64,000 bases of DNA from Solibacillus palustris (GCF_022549215.1 NZ_JAKZFC010000010.1:25733-89732), one strand, 5' to 3'. Positions 9,351-18,492 are shown, counted from the first letter of the stretch. Notes: generated by a model from the letters alone, not told the origin. Program-made: numbers and translations.

Positions 9351-9359
9351 CTATTTCAC

Positions 9360-10286
9360 CTACTTTAATGAATTGACAATCGTGTCAACGTTATGTTTAT
9401 ACATGCCTAAATACGTACCTTCTTCTGTTCCCACGGCTCCCATAGCATCTGAGAACAGTTGGCCGCCAATTACTATGCTATGACCTTTTTCCTTAGCGCC
9501 TTCAATTACTGCTTTCATCGCCTTATCGGAGACACTGGACTCTACAAATATCGATTTAATGTTGTTCTCTACTAAATAGTCGACCATATTTTGCACATCT
9601 TTTACGCCATACTCTGAATTCGTACTTAAGCCTTGAAGACCTCGTACTTCAAACCCTTGACTTTTACCAAAGTAGTTAAAGGCATCATGGGCGGTTACTA
9701 AAATTCGTTGCGCCGCTGGAATTTCTTGGACTCTATCAGCTGTGTATTGCTTTAGTTCATCTAACTGCGCTAAGTAAGCTTCTTCATTTGCCTCAAAATC
9801 ATCCTTATGTTCAGGATATTCTTCAACTAACGTATCGCAAATTGTATTCACAACTTCCTTCCATAAATCGATATCAAACCAAATGTGGGGATCGTGTAAT
9901 GTTGCATTTTTGGGATCCGCTAATAATTGTGCTTTATCAATTTTCCCCGCGACTGCTTGCACGGTTTTTTCCTCTGCCATTTGGTCAAAGATTTCTTGCA
10001 TCTGTCCTTCTAAATGTAAGCCGTTGTAAAAAATTACCTCTGCTCCATCCAGCTTTGTCAGATCACTTTGTGTCGCCTTGTATAAATGTGGGTCGACGCC
10101 AGGTCCCATTAATGTTGTTACTTGTAAATGATCACCGCCAATAATTTTTAAGGCATCTCCAATTTGACTTGTAGTTGCGACGATATTTCCTTCTTTTTTT
10201 TCACTAGTTGATGATCCCTCATTTCCGCATCCTACTAACATAAGAGATAATCCTAAAACCCCCAAAATCCCTAAAAAACGTTTCAT
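9360..10286 (-). CDS. mntA: Metal ABC transporter substrate-binding lipoprotein
   Basis: This 308-residue cluster A-I (ZnuA/PsaA-like) binding protein has a lipoprotein signal ending LVGC at Cys20. Candidate metal ligands are His67 (GVDPHLY), His134 (HDPHIWFD), His200 (TAHDAFNYF) and Asp280 (LFSDAMG). There is no long His-rich loop of the kind seen in many ZnuA proteins, which favours manganese (inference). Its ATG overlaps the stop of a 57-codon membrane-protein gene (ATGA), so it is probably co-translated with it and controlled by the promoter and operator upstream. Confidence 0.88.
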   Translation of the reverse strand: MKRFLGILGVLGLSLMLVGCGNEGSSTSEKKEGNIVATTSQIGDALKIIGGDHLQVTTLMGPGVDPHLYKATQSDLTKLDGAEVIFYNGLHLEGQMQEIFDQMAEEKTVQAVAGKIDKAQLLADPKNATLHDPHIWFDIDLWKEVVNTICDTLVEEYPEHKDDFEANEEAYLAQLDELKQYTADRVQEIPAAQRILVTAHDAFNYFGKSQGFEVRGLQGLSTNSEYGVKDVQNMVDYLVENNIKSIFVESSVSDKAMKAVIEGAKEKGHSIVIGGQLFSDAMGAVGTEEGTYLGMYKHNVDTIVNSLK

Positions 10287-10456
10287 TGTCTTTTAAACTC
10301 CTTATCTTTCAAATAATGATTGTGAATCACATACCGTAAGCTAATCCATGTCACAAAAAATAACGTCGCGAACGTCACTGATTTTGTTAGGAGCCATGCA
10401 AGTAAGAAAATAAACCAAATAAGACATAAAAGAATCATTAAAACTTCAACAGTCAT
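10283..10456 (-). CDS. 57-residue membrane protein heading the mnt operon
   Basis: This gene is short but well supported. ATG at 10456-10454 is preceded by AAAGGA 7 bases away, and the TGA overlaps the mntA ATG (ATGA). The product starts MTVEVLMILLCLIW, has a strongly hydrophobic stretch at residues 5-23, a second hydrophobic segment at about 29-46, and a basic, His-containing tail ending HNHYLKDKEFKRQ. It is the first gene after the metal-responsive promoter, so it should be made under manganese starvation with the transporter. I know no equivalent in the B. subtilis operon. It could be a regulatory subunit or simply a coupling leader peptide. Confidence 0.65.
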   Translation of the reverse strand: MTVEVLMILLCLIWFIFLLAWLLTKSVTFATLFFVTWISLRYVIHNHYLKDKEFKRQ

Positions 10457-10488
10457 AATTTTCAGTCCTTTTCATTAACGATAATATG

Positions 10489-10531
10489 TTTCCTTAAGGA
10501 AAAATATATGCTGAAACGAAAGAAAATGCAA
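10489..10531 (-). promoter_or_regulatory. mnt operon promoter with candidate MntR operator
   Basis: On the minus strand TTGCAT (10531-10526) and TATATT (10508-10503) are 17 bp apart. Immediately downstream lies the perfect 14-bp palindrome TTTCCTTAAGGAAA (10489-10502), covering the likely transcription start. It resembles the MntR/DtxR-type operators of B. subtilis mntH and mntA (CCTnAGG core, from memory). Binding there with Mn(II) would block initiation. Confidence 0.72.
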
Positions 10532-10726
10532 CAATAAAGTTAAAATAAACTTGTCGCTTTGGAAAATTTCAAGCAGATAAACGATATATACGTTCATGCA
10601 GAAGGTGACATCTTATTAAGTAAGGTAATGAAAAAAATAATAAAGCTGGCGGTTTCAGAAGGTTATGATGTATGTTTCGGTAGGGGATAAGTATGCCATT
10701 GTATTTGAAAGGGGAAGGATAAAGAG

Positions 10727-10769
10727 CCAAAAAAGCCTCGGTGCATAGAGATAACATGCATCGAAGCTT
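10727..10769 (-). terminator. Terminator of the oxidoreductase-ggt operon
   Basis: A 14-bp stem (10733-10746 with 10756-10769, two wobble pairs) is followed on the minus strand by TTTTTT, just after the ggt stop. The stretch 10532-10726 before it holds no gene I can support. Confidence 0.8.
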
Positions 10770-10778
10770 ATACTTATT

Positions 10779-12389
10779 TTACCAGGCTGCGATTGTGCCA
10801 TCCGTACGTGGCTCTGTTCCACCGTAAAGTACGCCTGTTTTTTGATCGCGCCAAATAATTTGTCCTCGTCCGAAAATACTACCATCGATTGCAACATGAA
10901 TATCATGACCTTTACGCTGCAAGGCTTGGACTAAATAATTTGGGAAATGTGGTTCAACTTCAATACGTTTGTCACCCATCCATTGCCAGCGCGGCATGTC
11001 GAGCGCGGCCTGAGGATTTAGCGCGAAATCAACCGTATGCGTTACGACTTGAAAATGTCCTTGAGGCTGCATATAGCCACCCATAACGCCAAATGGTCCA
11101 ACGGCTTCGTTATTTTTCGTTAGGAAGCCTGGAATGATTGTATGATATGTACGTTTTCCTGGTTTTAAAAAATTTGGATGATTTTCATCTAATGAAAAAT
11201 CATAGCCACGATTTTGTAGAGATACGCCTGTTCCTGGAATCACAATACCTGAACCGAAGCCCATATAGTTACTTTGAATGAATGATACCATGTTGCCGTC
11301 CGCATCTGCGGTTGCTAAAAACACCGTACCACCTTTTGGAATATCAAATGGCTTTGGTAGAAGTGCTGTATCGGTAATTTCGGCAAAACGTTTTTCACCG
11401 TAATCCTTTGAAAGTAATGTATCAGTATCTACCGGCATTTCTGCACGCTCCGTGACGAAGGCTTTACCGTCTGTATAGGCAAGCTTGATTGCTTCAATTT
11501 GCTTGTGCAATGTATCAATGTCCTGCCATTTTGCTTCTGCATGCTGGAAAATATTTAGCGCCATTTGTGCGACGATGCCTTGTCCGTTTGGTGGGATTTC
11601 CCATACGTCATAGCCTTTGTAATTTACACCAATTGGTTGAACCCATTCCGGCTCGTAGCTTGCTAAATCGTCTTTCGTTATAAAGCCATTATGCTGTTTC
11701 ATGAATGTATCGATTTTTTCTGCAAGTTCCCCTTGATAAAAAGCCTCGCCATTTGTCGCGGCGATTTTACGTAATGTGTCAGCATGACCGGGAGAACGCC
11801 ACATTTCACCAATTTCCGGCATGCGCCCATCGATTGAAAACGTGTCGAACCAAGCGTTGAATTCTTCGGTTGTGAGTGATTTTTTGTACTTTTTATAAGC
11901 GTTTTGCCAGTTTTGTCCAAGTGTAACGGAAATCGGGTAGCCGTCCTCCGCATAAGAAATCGCGGGTGCTAACACTTCCGTTAAAGGTAATTTTCCGAAG
12001 CGCTTTGATAGTGCTACCCAAGCCGCAGGAGCACCTGGAACAGTTACCGGAATGACGCCATGTATCGGCATTTTGTCGATCCCGCGTGCTGTTAATGCTT
12101 CCTTTGAAATCGCTTTGGCAGAAGGACCTGAAGCGTTTAATCCATAAAGCTCTTTATCGGCGTTCATCCAAACAAGTGCAAAGGCATCTCCACCAATCCC
12201 GTTTGATGTTGGTTCGACAACGGTAAGGGCTGCTGCTGTTGCAATGGCTGCATCAACCGCATTGCCACCCTTTTTTAAAATATCAAGCCCAGCTTGTGCA
12301 GCAAGTGGCTGTGATGTTGCAACCATCCCACGATTTGCAATGACCGTATTGCGTTTACTCGCAAACGGATAATGTAATAAATCCATCAT
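10779..12389 (-). CDS. Gamma-glutamyltransferase family protein, YwrD-like
   Basis: This 536-residue Ntn-hydrolase of the gamma-glutamyltranspeptidase family has N-terminal landmarks GGNAVDAAIA and VEPTSNGIGGDAF. The conserved nucleophile is Thr355 in KGGTVFLATAD, where the precursor is expected to cleave itself into two subunits. There is no signal peptide, so unlike secreted Ggt it should be cytoplasmic, as proposed for B. subtilis YwrD. Likely substrates are glutathione-like or other gamma-glutamyl compounds. It lies 27 bp after a Gfo/Idh/MocA oxidoreductase gene and ends at a strong terminator, so the two form an operon. Confidence 0.9.
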   Translation of the reverse strand: MMDLLHYPFASKRNTVIANRGMVATSQPLAAQAGLDILKKGGNAVDAAIATAAALTVVEPTSNGIGGDAFALVWMNADKELYGLNASGPSAKAISKEALTARGIDKMPIHGVIPVTVPGAPAAWVALSKRFGKLPLTEVLAPAISYAEDGYPISVTLGQNWQNAYKKYKKSLTTEEFNAWFDTFSIDGRMPEIGEMWRSPGHADTLRKIAATNGEAFYQGELAEKIDTFMKQHNGFITKDDLASYEPEWVQPIGVNYKGYDVWEIPPNGQGIVAQMALNIFQHAEAKWQDIDTLHKQIEAIKLAYTDGKAFVTERAEMPVDTDTLLSKDYGEKRFAEITDTALLPKPFDIPKGGTVFLATADADGNMVSFIQSNYMGFGSGIVIPGTGVSLQNRGYDFSLDENHPNFLKPGKRTYHTIIPGFLTKNNEAVGPFGVMGGYMQPQGHFQVVTHTVDFALNPQAALDMPRWQWMGDKRIEVEPHFPNYLVQALQRKGHDIHVAIDGSIFGRGQIIWRDQKTGVLYGGTEPRTDGTIAAW

Positions 12390-12416
12390 AAAAACGTCCC
12401 CTTATAAAATGATTTG

Positions 12417-13352
12417 CTATTTTAATAACTCATCTATCCAACGTTGAACCTTTAACCCTTCTTCAAATGGTACGATAAAGGCATTTTCACCAAGCAGTGT
12501 TTTACGGCAAGCGTCTAGCATCGTTTCGGGCATTTCGGTTGCAATAACTTCTACTTCTGCTTCATAGGCTTTTGCTGTGAATACTTGTGACCAGTTACGC
12601 AATGTGACCGTTTTATTTGTACCGAAAACTTTATAGTCGATGCGTTCTTCTTGGCCAATGCCTGCAAGTCCATTTATGACCATTGGAATACCGCTCATTG
12701 TTTTTGCTAATGCGGATACGCCTGATTCACATAGTGCTTCGTTTTGTGGATATGTCGTTTCGTGTACAGTAATGTCGATATCGCCAAATAAATGATGCGT
12801 TAACTGTAAGTAGTGTGGGAAAATTTCACGTATGAAGCCACCTTGCTCACGTGAAGCAATCCACGGGTTTTGCTGCCATTTGCGCGGCCATTCTGGGAAA
12901 TATGTATGTAGTTCAATGCGCATAATATCGCCCATATCACTTGCTAATTCTTTTTTGAATTGATGCACCGCTGCTCCGTACATTAGCGGGAAGTGCATCG
13001 CTGTTTTGACATTCGATTGTTGTGCGACTTGTACCATGACTTCACCGTCCGAGGCATCATGGGCAAGTGGTTTTTCTGATAAAATATGAAGCCCGTGCTT
13101 GGCGACTTCCTGTGTTAATGAGGCATGGCTAACGGGCGGTGTGCCGATATACACCCAGTCAGGTCTTAAGTTGAGTAGTGCTTGTAAATCATTTGTTGTG
13201 TTGACGTTGTATTTTTCCTGTAATTCCTTCGTACGTTGTTCATTCGTATCAAAAATAGCGGCGATTTCGTAATGTTCGTTGTTTAACGCTTGGTTAATAA
13301 TCCTTTCGCCGACAACACCTGTGCCGATAATACCGATTGTTGTTTTTGTCAT
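12417..13352 (-). CDS. Gfo/Idh/MocA family NAD(P)-dependent oxidoreductase
   Basis: The 311-residue product has an N-terminal Rossmann fold (GIIGTGVVGE, residues 7-16), the conserved EKPLAHD motif near residue 93, and a C-terminal alpha/beta domain with an EIFPHYLQLTHH segment that supplies the usual catalytic histidine region. Family members oxidise or reduce sugars, inositols or related hydroxy compounds; the substrate cannot be told here. The ATG is preceded by AAAGGAG. Being the first gene of a two-gene operon with the gamma-glutamyltransferase suggests a shared small-molecule pathway, which is inference. Confidence 0.85.
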   Translation of the reverse strand: MTKTTIGIIGTGVVGERIINQALNNEHYEIAAIFDTNEQRTKELQEKYNVNTTNDLQALLNLRPDWVYIGTPPVSHASLTQEVAKHGLHILSEKPLAHDASDGEVMVQVAQQSNVKTAMHFPLMYGAAVHQFKKELASDMGDIMRIELHTYFPEWPRKWQQNPWIASREQGGFIREIFPHYLQLTHHLFGDIDITVHETTYPQNEALCESGVSALAKTMSGIPMVINGLAGIGQEERIDYKVFGTNKTVTLRNWSQVFTAKAYEAEVEVIATEMPETMLDACRKTLLGENAFIVPFEEGLKVQRWIDELLK

Positions 13353-13633
13353 AGTGGGATTGCTCCTTTATTAGAGTATTCTGATAGTTAGTGTAGCATA
13401 TTTTTCGGATTTCGGAATATAGTGGAGGGAGATTTTAGAAGTTTTGGAGCGAATAAAAACAGTGAAAAAAATAAATGCATGTCACATTAAGCATCGTTCA
13501 TGTGAAATGATTGAAAATATGTTTTACTAATGGTAAGTTAACTCACTTATATAACTAATGAACATGAATAAAGTATACAAAAGATAAAAAATATTTTCTG
13601 AAATGGGATTAGACTTAGAAGGAGTGGTGCACG

Positions 13634-14962
13634 GTGAAGGTAGTAATTATCGGAGGAGATGCGGCAGGAATGAGCGCGGCAATGGAAATTGTGCGCAATA
13701 ATAAGGCTGCACAAATTTTAGTGTTAGAAAAGGGCGATGTCTATTCATACGGGCAATGTGGTTTGCCGTATGTCATTAACGGAAAAGTGCCACATACAGA
13801 TGATTTAATCGCACGAGATGTTGAAGAGTTCCGTGCAAAATACGGAATTGATGCACGGATTTTTCATGAAGTAACGAATATTGATACGAAGTTAAAAAAG
13901 GTGAGTGGCGTGGATGTGAATAGCCGTGAACCATTTGAATTTTTATACGACAAATTGTTAATTGCAACAGGGGCCTCACCAATAATTCCTCGGCTGGAAA
14001 ATGCAGACTTACAGGGCATTCATACAGTGAAAACCATTCCACAAATGGAGGCGTTAATGCGTGTATTACCTAATGTGAAGCATGTGACGATTATTGGTGC
14101 GGGTTATATTGGTTTGGAAGTTGCAGAAACGATTCGTGAGCGCGGGTTAGAGGTGCGTTTAATTCATCGCGGGAAGCGTTTGATGTCAGCTTTAGATCCA
14201 AAGCTAGCGCAAATGGTGTTAGAGGAAGCACGGAAACATGGCATTGAAGTATTACTAAACGAAACGACACTAGGTTTTAAAGGGGCAACGCATGTCGAAG
14301 GGGTACGCACGGCATCAGGTATTTATGAGACCGATTTAGTCATTGTCGCAACGGGGGTACGTCCAAATACGCAGTTTGCGAATGGCTTTGCGAAACTCGA
14401 AAACGGGGCATTAATTGTTAATGAACATATGGAAACATCTATTGAACATGTCTATGCAGCAGGCGATTGTGCAACCCATTATCACCGTATTAAGCGTCAG
14501 ATGGATTACTTACCGCTAGGCTCTACAGCGAATAAGCAAGGACGTATTGCCGGTTTAAATATTGCTGGCTACATGCAAAAATATCAAGGCATTGTGGGCA
14601 CATCGATTTTAAAATTTTTCAATTTGCAAATTGGAATGACGGGATTAACTAATGCAGATGCCGATCAACTGCATGCACTTGTAGAAGCGTATGAAATGGA
14701 AGTAAACGATATCGCAAGCTATTATCCGAATGTACGTCCGATGAAACTGCGCATGCTTGTAGAGCAGCAAAGTCGTCAGTTACTAGGCATGCAAGCGGTT
14801 GGGGAAAATGGGGTCGATAAGCGTATCGATGTATTTGCAACAGCGCTTTATAACGAAATGACATTTGAGGATTTACTACATTTGGACTTAGCATACGCAC
14901 CACCATTTAGCGGTGTGTGGGATGCAATTATGCAAATGCCGAAGCGATACGGTAAAAAATAA
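13634..14962 (+). CDS. CoA-disulfide reductase-like FAD/NAD(P) oxidoreductase
   Basis: This 442-residue pyridine nucleotide-disulfide oxidoreductase has the FAD motif VVIIGGDAAGMSAA at the N-terminus, a single redox cysteine Cys42 in YGQCGLPYVING, a second nucleotide-binding motif IIGAGYIGLEVAE and the VYAAGDCA motif of the FAD domain. One conserved cysteine in this position is typical of CoA-disulfide reductase, NADH oxidase and NADH peroxidase rather than two-cysteine disulfide reductases. The start is GTG with GGAG 9 bases upstream. A perfect terminator follows. In organisms that use bacillithiol/CoA it would maintain reduced CoA; NADH oxidase activity is the main alternative. Confidence 0.85.
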   Translation: MKVVIIGGDAAGMSAAMEIVRNNKAAQILVLEKGDVYSYGQCGLPYVINGKVPHTDDLIARDVEEFRAKYGIDARIFHEVTNIDTKLKKVSGVDVNSREPFEFLYDKLLIATGASPIIPRLENADLQGIHTVKTIPQMEALMRVLPNVKHVTIIGAGYIGLEVAETIRERGLEVRLIHRGKRLMSALDPKLAQMVLEEARKHGIEVLLNETTLGFKGATHVEGVRTASGIYETDLVIVATGVRPNTQFANGFAKLENGALIVNEHMETSIEHVYAAGDCATHYHRIKRQMDYLPLGSTANKQGRIAGLNIAGYMQKYQGIVGTSILKFFNLQIGMTGLTNADADQLHALVEAYEMEVNDIASYYPNVRPMKLRMLVEQQSRQLLGMQAVGENGVDKRIDVFATALYNEMTFEDLLHLDLAYAPPFSGVWDAIMQMPKRYGKK

Positions 14963-14972
14963 TCAAAACGAA

Positions 14973-15024
14973 AGAAGGCACGAGCTACTATTGGGAGGAT
15001 AGCTCGTGCCTTCTTCTTTTTTTC
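14973..15024 (+). terminator. Intrinsic terminator after the CoA-disulfide reductase-like gene
   Basis: A perfect 15-bp stem pairs 14973-14987 with 15000-15014, followed by a T-rich run. A second hairpin, TAGGCTAG/CTAGCCTA, lies at 15028-15051. From 15052 to 15360 I see no gene. Confidence 0.88.
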
Positions 15025-15369
15025 GTTTAGGCTAGGTGTGTGCTAGCCTACCTTATGAATGAGGTGGTAGTCAAATGGTTCAAAGCATAATGAATATTGT
15101 TGAGTTTTTACATGCTAGCAGCTAGGTATCCTGCAACGGTGGAATCATGCAAAAAGTCTAAATACTCTTTTGAACTTACATACACTATAACGCAAAAACA
15201 GCACAAAAATGCCATTTTAATAGAACTGTAAATGATATGTAAAGTATAAAAAATGGTATAAAACCCATTGTATCAATGTTTATGGGCGATTACAGGAAAT
15301 TGCCCTTGTCATGTTATGAATATTGTATGACAAATATATGACGTATGTGACGAACGATTTAAGATTTTC

Positions 15370-15412
15370 GTAAGGTTGGACGCAGTTTACTGTAAGGTTT
15401 GCGCGGTATAGT
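15370..15412 (+). promoter_or_regulatory. Candidate response-regulator-dependent promoter of the yxdLM-like operon
   Basis: Two direct copies of GTAAGGTT start 22 bp (two helical turns) apart, at 15370-15377 and 15392-15399. The second lies where a -35 box would be, upstream of TATAGT (15407-15412). Tandem direct repeats with a poor -35 are usual for OmpR-family activator sites, such as those controlling Bce-type transporters. No regulator gene is adjacent. Confidence 0.5.
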
Positions 15413-15441
15413 AAAAGCAACAACAAAACGAGGTGTTTGAC

Positions 15442-16209
15442 ATGACGACAATCTTACAAGTAAACAATGTGTCAAAGGTGTACGGTAAAGGCCAAGCTAC
15501 TTTTGAAGCACTGAAAAATATTACATTTGATATTGAACAAGGGGAATTCGTGGGGGTAATGGGTCCTTCAGGTGCTGGGAAATCCACATTACTAAACGTT
15601 TTAGCGACTATTGACTCCGCTTCTAATGGCGACATTGTAATCGACAACGCCAATATTGCGAAAATGAAGGAAGAAAAGCTCGCCGATTTTCGCCGCGATC
15701 ATTTAGGCTTCATCTTCCAAGATTATAACTTGCTCGATTCTTTGACAGTGCGTGAAAATATCGTGCTACCACTGGCGATTGCCAAAGTACAGCCAGCACA
15801 AATTAAAGAGCGCGTTGAAACGATTGCCGCGCAGTTTGGGATTGAAGGCTTACTCGATAAATATCCATATCAAATTTCAGGTGGGCAAAAGCAGCGTACA
15901 GCAGCCTCACGCGCACTTGTTACAGCACCGAAAATGATTTTTGCTGATGAACCAACTGGCGCACTCGATTCAAAATCGGCTACAGATTTACTCGAAAGTA
16001 TGAGTAAATTAAATGCACAGCAAAACGCGACGATTATGATGGTTACACATGATGCGTATGCCGCAAGCTTTTGTCAACGCATTTTGCTTATTAAAGATGG
16101 TGAGTTATCGAAGGAGCTATTTCGCGGTACGAAATCAAGGAAGCAGTTTTTCCAATTTATATTAGAGGAATTAGCAGCAACGGATGGTGATATGCATGAC
16201 ATTATTTGA
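15442..16209 (+). CDS. yxdL: Bce-type ABC transporter ATP-binding protein, YxdL-like
   Basis: This 255-residue ABC ATPase of the MacB/BceA class has Walker A GPSGAGKST, signature ISGGQKQR, Walker B MIFADEPTGALD and the H-loop THD. Such ATPases pair with a ten-helix FtsX/BceB-type permease to remove or sense cell-envelope-active peptides. I chose ATG 15442 over an upstream in-frame GTG that forms part of the GAGGTG ribosome site. It overlaps the permease gene by 14 bp. Synteny with permease and YxeA copies the B. subtilis yxdLM-yxeA order, but the yxdJK two-component genes are absent here. Confidence 0.85.
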   Translation: MTTILQVNNVSKVYGKGQATFEALKNITFDIEQGEFVGVMGPSGAGKSTLLNVLATIDSASNGDIVIDNANIAKMKEEKLADFRRDHLGFIFQDYNLLDSLTVRENIVLPLAIAKVQPAQIKERVETIAAQFGIEGLLDKYPYQISGGQKQRTAASRALVTAPKMIFADEPTGALDSKSATDLLESMSKLNAQQNATIMMVTHDAYAASFCQRILLIKDGELSKELFRGTKSRKQFFQFILEELAATDGDMHDII

Positions 16210-18040
16210 TTTGGCATTAAAAAACATTCGCCGCAATATGAAAAGCTACTCACTTTATGTTGGCTCGATGGTCTTTAGTATTTGTATTTACTTCACATTT
16301 GTCACGTTGAAATTTAGCGATGATTTTGCTGACGGTGGTTCGATGATTAGCACACTTATGAATGTGTCTTCGGTAATGCTTATTATTTTTGTTGCAATTT
16401 TTATTGCCTATTCGAATTCATTTTTTATGAAAAAGCGTAAAAAAGAAGTCGGCCTGTATTCATTACTGGGTGTTCGCAAAAAGCAAATTGGTTTTTTATT
16501 GTTTTTCGAAAATATGGTGATTGGGCTATTTTCATTAATTGTCGGCATTTTGCTAGGGTTCTTTACTTCGAAGGGCATTTTAGCGATATTAATTCAGTTA
16601 ATGAATTTAGATATTGTTTCAAGTTTTACATTTTCGGGTGAGGCAGTTCGTCAGACGATGTTGCTATTTATGATCATCTTCTTCCTCACATCATTGCAGG
16701 GTTACTTTGTTATTTATCAATTTAAGTTAATTGACTTGTTCCATGCAGAAAAAAAGGGTGAGGCGCTGCCAAAAGCGAAGGCGATTGCTGCTATTTTAGG
16801 GGTGGCGATGATTGGCGCAGGCTATTATTTAGCCTCTGTCGATATGTCGACTTCGCAGACTTGGAAAATGCTAGGGATTTTAACGACACCGCTGATTATC
16901 GTTCTACTCGTTGTGTTTGGGACATATTTATTATTCCATAGCGTAACGGTATTCGTATTATCGAAAATGAAAAATAATGTCCACTTTGCATGGCGCGGTT
17001 TGAATTTAATGACTGTATCGCAAATGCTGTATCGTATTCGTGGAAATGCGAAAACGTTAACATTAATTGCGATTTTGAGTGCGACGACCATAACAGCGGG
17101 TGGCGCGGTATTTGGCCTTTATTACAATATTGGAAAAGAAGCACAAAAATATGCACCAAATACGTTTATGTGGCAGGGTAATTCTGTAAATATACAATCA
17201 GACGCAATAATATACAACGAAAATATAGAGGTTAAAAACAGTGATTTAAGTATATACGGTGACGTGTATAACTATGCGTTCATTAAATTATCTCAGTATA
17301 ATAAAATAACTTCTTTGCAAGGGAAGGAAGCGTTGACGTTGTTGGGAAATAATGCGTTTATTATTGATAGCTTTTACGATGCGCGTTTTTCTGATGATTA
17401 CACAGGGAAGACCATGCAAGTAGGCGAACAAACATTTACGATTGAAAGCTTTTCAGATGAGTCGATGTTTAATACGCCATCACTATTTGTTGTAGCGGTT
17501 GTAACGGACAAGGCATACGAAGCCATTCAAGGTGAGGCAGTTTCGTATCAAATGGTTGAAATGAAGGATGAAAAAAATCAGTTAGCAGTATCTGATAAAA
17601 TCCGCGAGCAAATCGGGGAGAGTGAAACCCTCTCAAGCTATCCTGCAATCTATCAATCAATGGTGCAATCCTATGGGGCGCTACTGTTTGCTGGGAGCTT
17701 TTTGGGCTTAGTATTTCTTATGGCGATGGGGAGCGTTATTTACTTCAAAATGATTACCGATGCCGAGGAGGATCGAGGCAAATACGAGGTGTTATTTAAA
17801 ATTGGCGTGAACTCAAAAGAAATGAAAAAAACAATCCGCGCTCAAGTTGGCTTGATTTTTGGGATTCCACTTATTTTAGGCATTTTACACAGTGTGTTTG
17901 CGTTAAAGGCTTTCTCAACATTGTTTAATATGAATATCGTGACACCTGTGCTCATTTGGATTGTTGTTTATTCTGCAATTTACGGTCTGTACTATGTATT
18001 AACAGTTTCTTATTTCAATAAAGTGATTCGTCAAAAATGA
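16196..18040 (+). CDS. yxdM: Bce-type ABC transporter permease, YxdM-like
   Basis: The 614-residue FtsX-family permease has the Bce layout: one helix, a group of helices up to about residue 300, a large extracellular domain (about 310-490), then three helices with the final FtsX block. The segment MKKRKKEVGLYSLLGVRKKQI after helix 2 is the characteristic FtsX cytoplasmic stretch. The extracellular domain is expected to bind the peptide or lipid-cycle intermediate. Part of that domain (about 17190-17330) is notably AT-rich. It starts inside the end of the ATPase gene and is followed by a YxeA-family gene 18 bp later. Confidence 0.83.
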   Translation: MTLFDLALKNIRRNMKSYSLYVGSMVFSICIYFTFVTLKFSDDFADGGSMISTLMNVSSVMLIIFVAIFIAYSNSFFMKKRKKEVGLYSLLGVRKKQIGFLLFFENMVIGLFSLIVGILLGFFTSKGILAILIQLMNLDIVSSFTFSGEAVRQTMLLFMIIFFLTSLQGYFVIYQFKLIDLFHAEKKGEALPKAKAIAAILGVAMIGAGYYLASVDMSTSQTWKMLGILTTPLIIVLLVVFGTYLLFHSVTVFVLSKMKNNVHFAWRGLNLMTVSQMLYRIRGNAKTLTLIAILSATTITAGGAVFGLYYNIGKEAQKYAPNTFMWQGNSVNIQSDAIIYNENIEVKNSDLSIYGDVYNYAFIKLSQYNKITSLQGKEALTLLGNNAFIIDSFYDARFSDDYTGKTMQVGEQTFTIESFSDESMFNTPSLFVVAVVTDKAYEAIQGEAVSYQMVEMKDEKNQLAVSDKIREQIGESETLSSYPAIYQSMVQSYGALLFAGSFLGLVFLMAMGSVIYFKMITDAEEDRGKYEVLFKIGVNSKEMKKTIRAQVGLIFGIPLILGILHSVFALKAFSTLFNMNIVTPVLIWIVVYSAIYGLYYVLTVSYFNKVIRQK

Positions 18041-18058
18041 TAATGGAGGAAAACATAG

Positions 18059-18418
18059 ATGAAAAAACTATTTATTGCTTTTGGTTTCGTAGTGGCTTTG
18101 TTAGTAGCTGGCTTAGTTGTGTTAGCGACAATGGATTTTAACCGTTTAGGGAAAGACCATGCGTACGTGCAAATTACAGAAGATGGCGTAGAAGATCGTT
18201 CTGTCGCAACGGATGGGACGGTTTATATGAGCTATTGGTACGAGCAAGTTGCGTACGATGAGGACGGGAAAGAAGTTCTGGTGAAATTTTCGGCGAGCAA
18301 AAATTTACGTCATGAAGCATACTTAATGCTCTATACAAAAGATGGAAATGAAGTAACGTCTTACGATGAAGTGCAGTACGATGAGCTACCAGCGAAAGTA
18401 AAAGCACAATTCAAATAA
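18059..18418 (+). CDS. yxeA: YxeA family secreted/membrane-anchored protein
   Basis: The 119-residue product has an N-terminal signal anchor (residues 3-24), then a small beta-rich domain with DHAYVQITEDG and SYWYEQVAYDEDGKE, matching the YxeA (DUF1093) family. In B. subtilis yxeA follows yxdLM, as here. The function is unknown, possibly an extracellular accessory of the transporter. GGAGG lies 8 bases before the ATG. A terminator closes the operon. Confidence 0.82.
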   Translation: MKKLFIAFGFVVALLVAGLVVLATMDFNRLGKDHAYVQITEDGVEDRSVATDGTVYMSYWYEQVAYDEDGKEVLVKFSASKNLRHEAYLMLYTKDGNEVTSYDEVQYDELPAKVKAQFK

Positions 18419-18454
18419 TCGTTTGACAGTTTTTGGGAAATAATGAAAAATTAG

Positions 18455-18492
18455 AAGTCGTAAAAGGGTGCTGCTCTTTTATGACTTTTTGC
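18455..18492 (+). terminator. Terminator of the yxdLM-yxeA-like operon
   Basis: AAGTCGTAAAAG pairs with CTTTTATGACTT (12 bp, one G-U), followed by a T run. Confidence 0.85.

Noticed and set aside
10565..10700. Short plus-strand coding-like stretch (…HAEGDILLSKVMKKIIKLAV…)
   Set aside because: It is open for about 48 codons but has no ribosome site or convincing start, and I recognise no family. It may be a gene relic, but the evidence is too thin to annotate.
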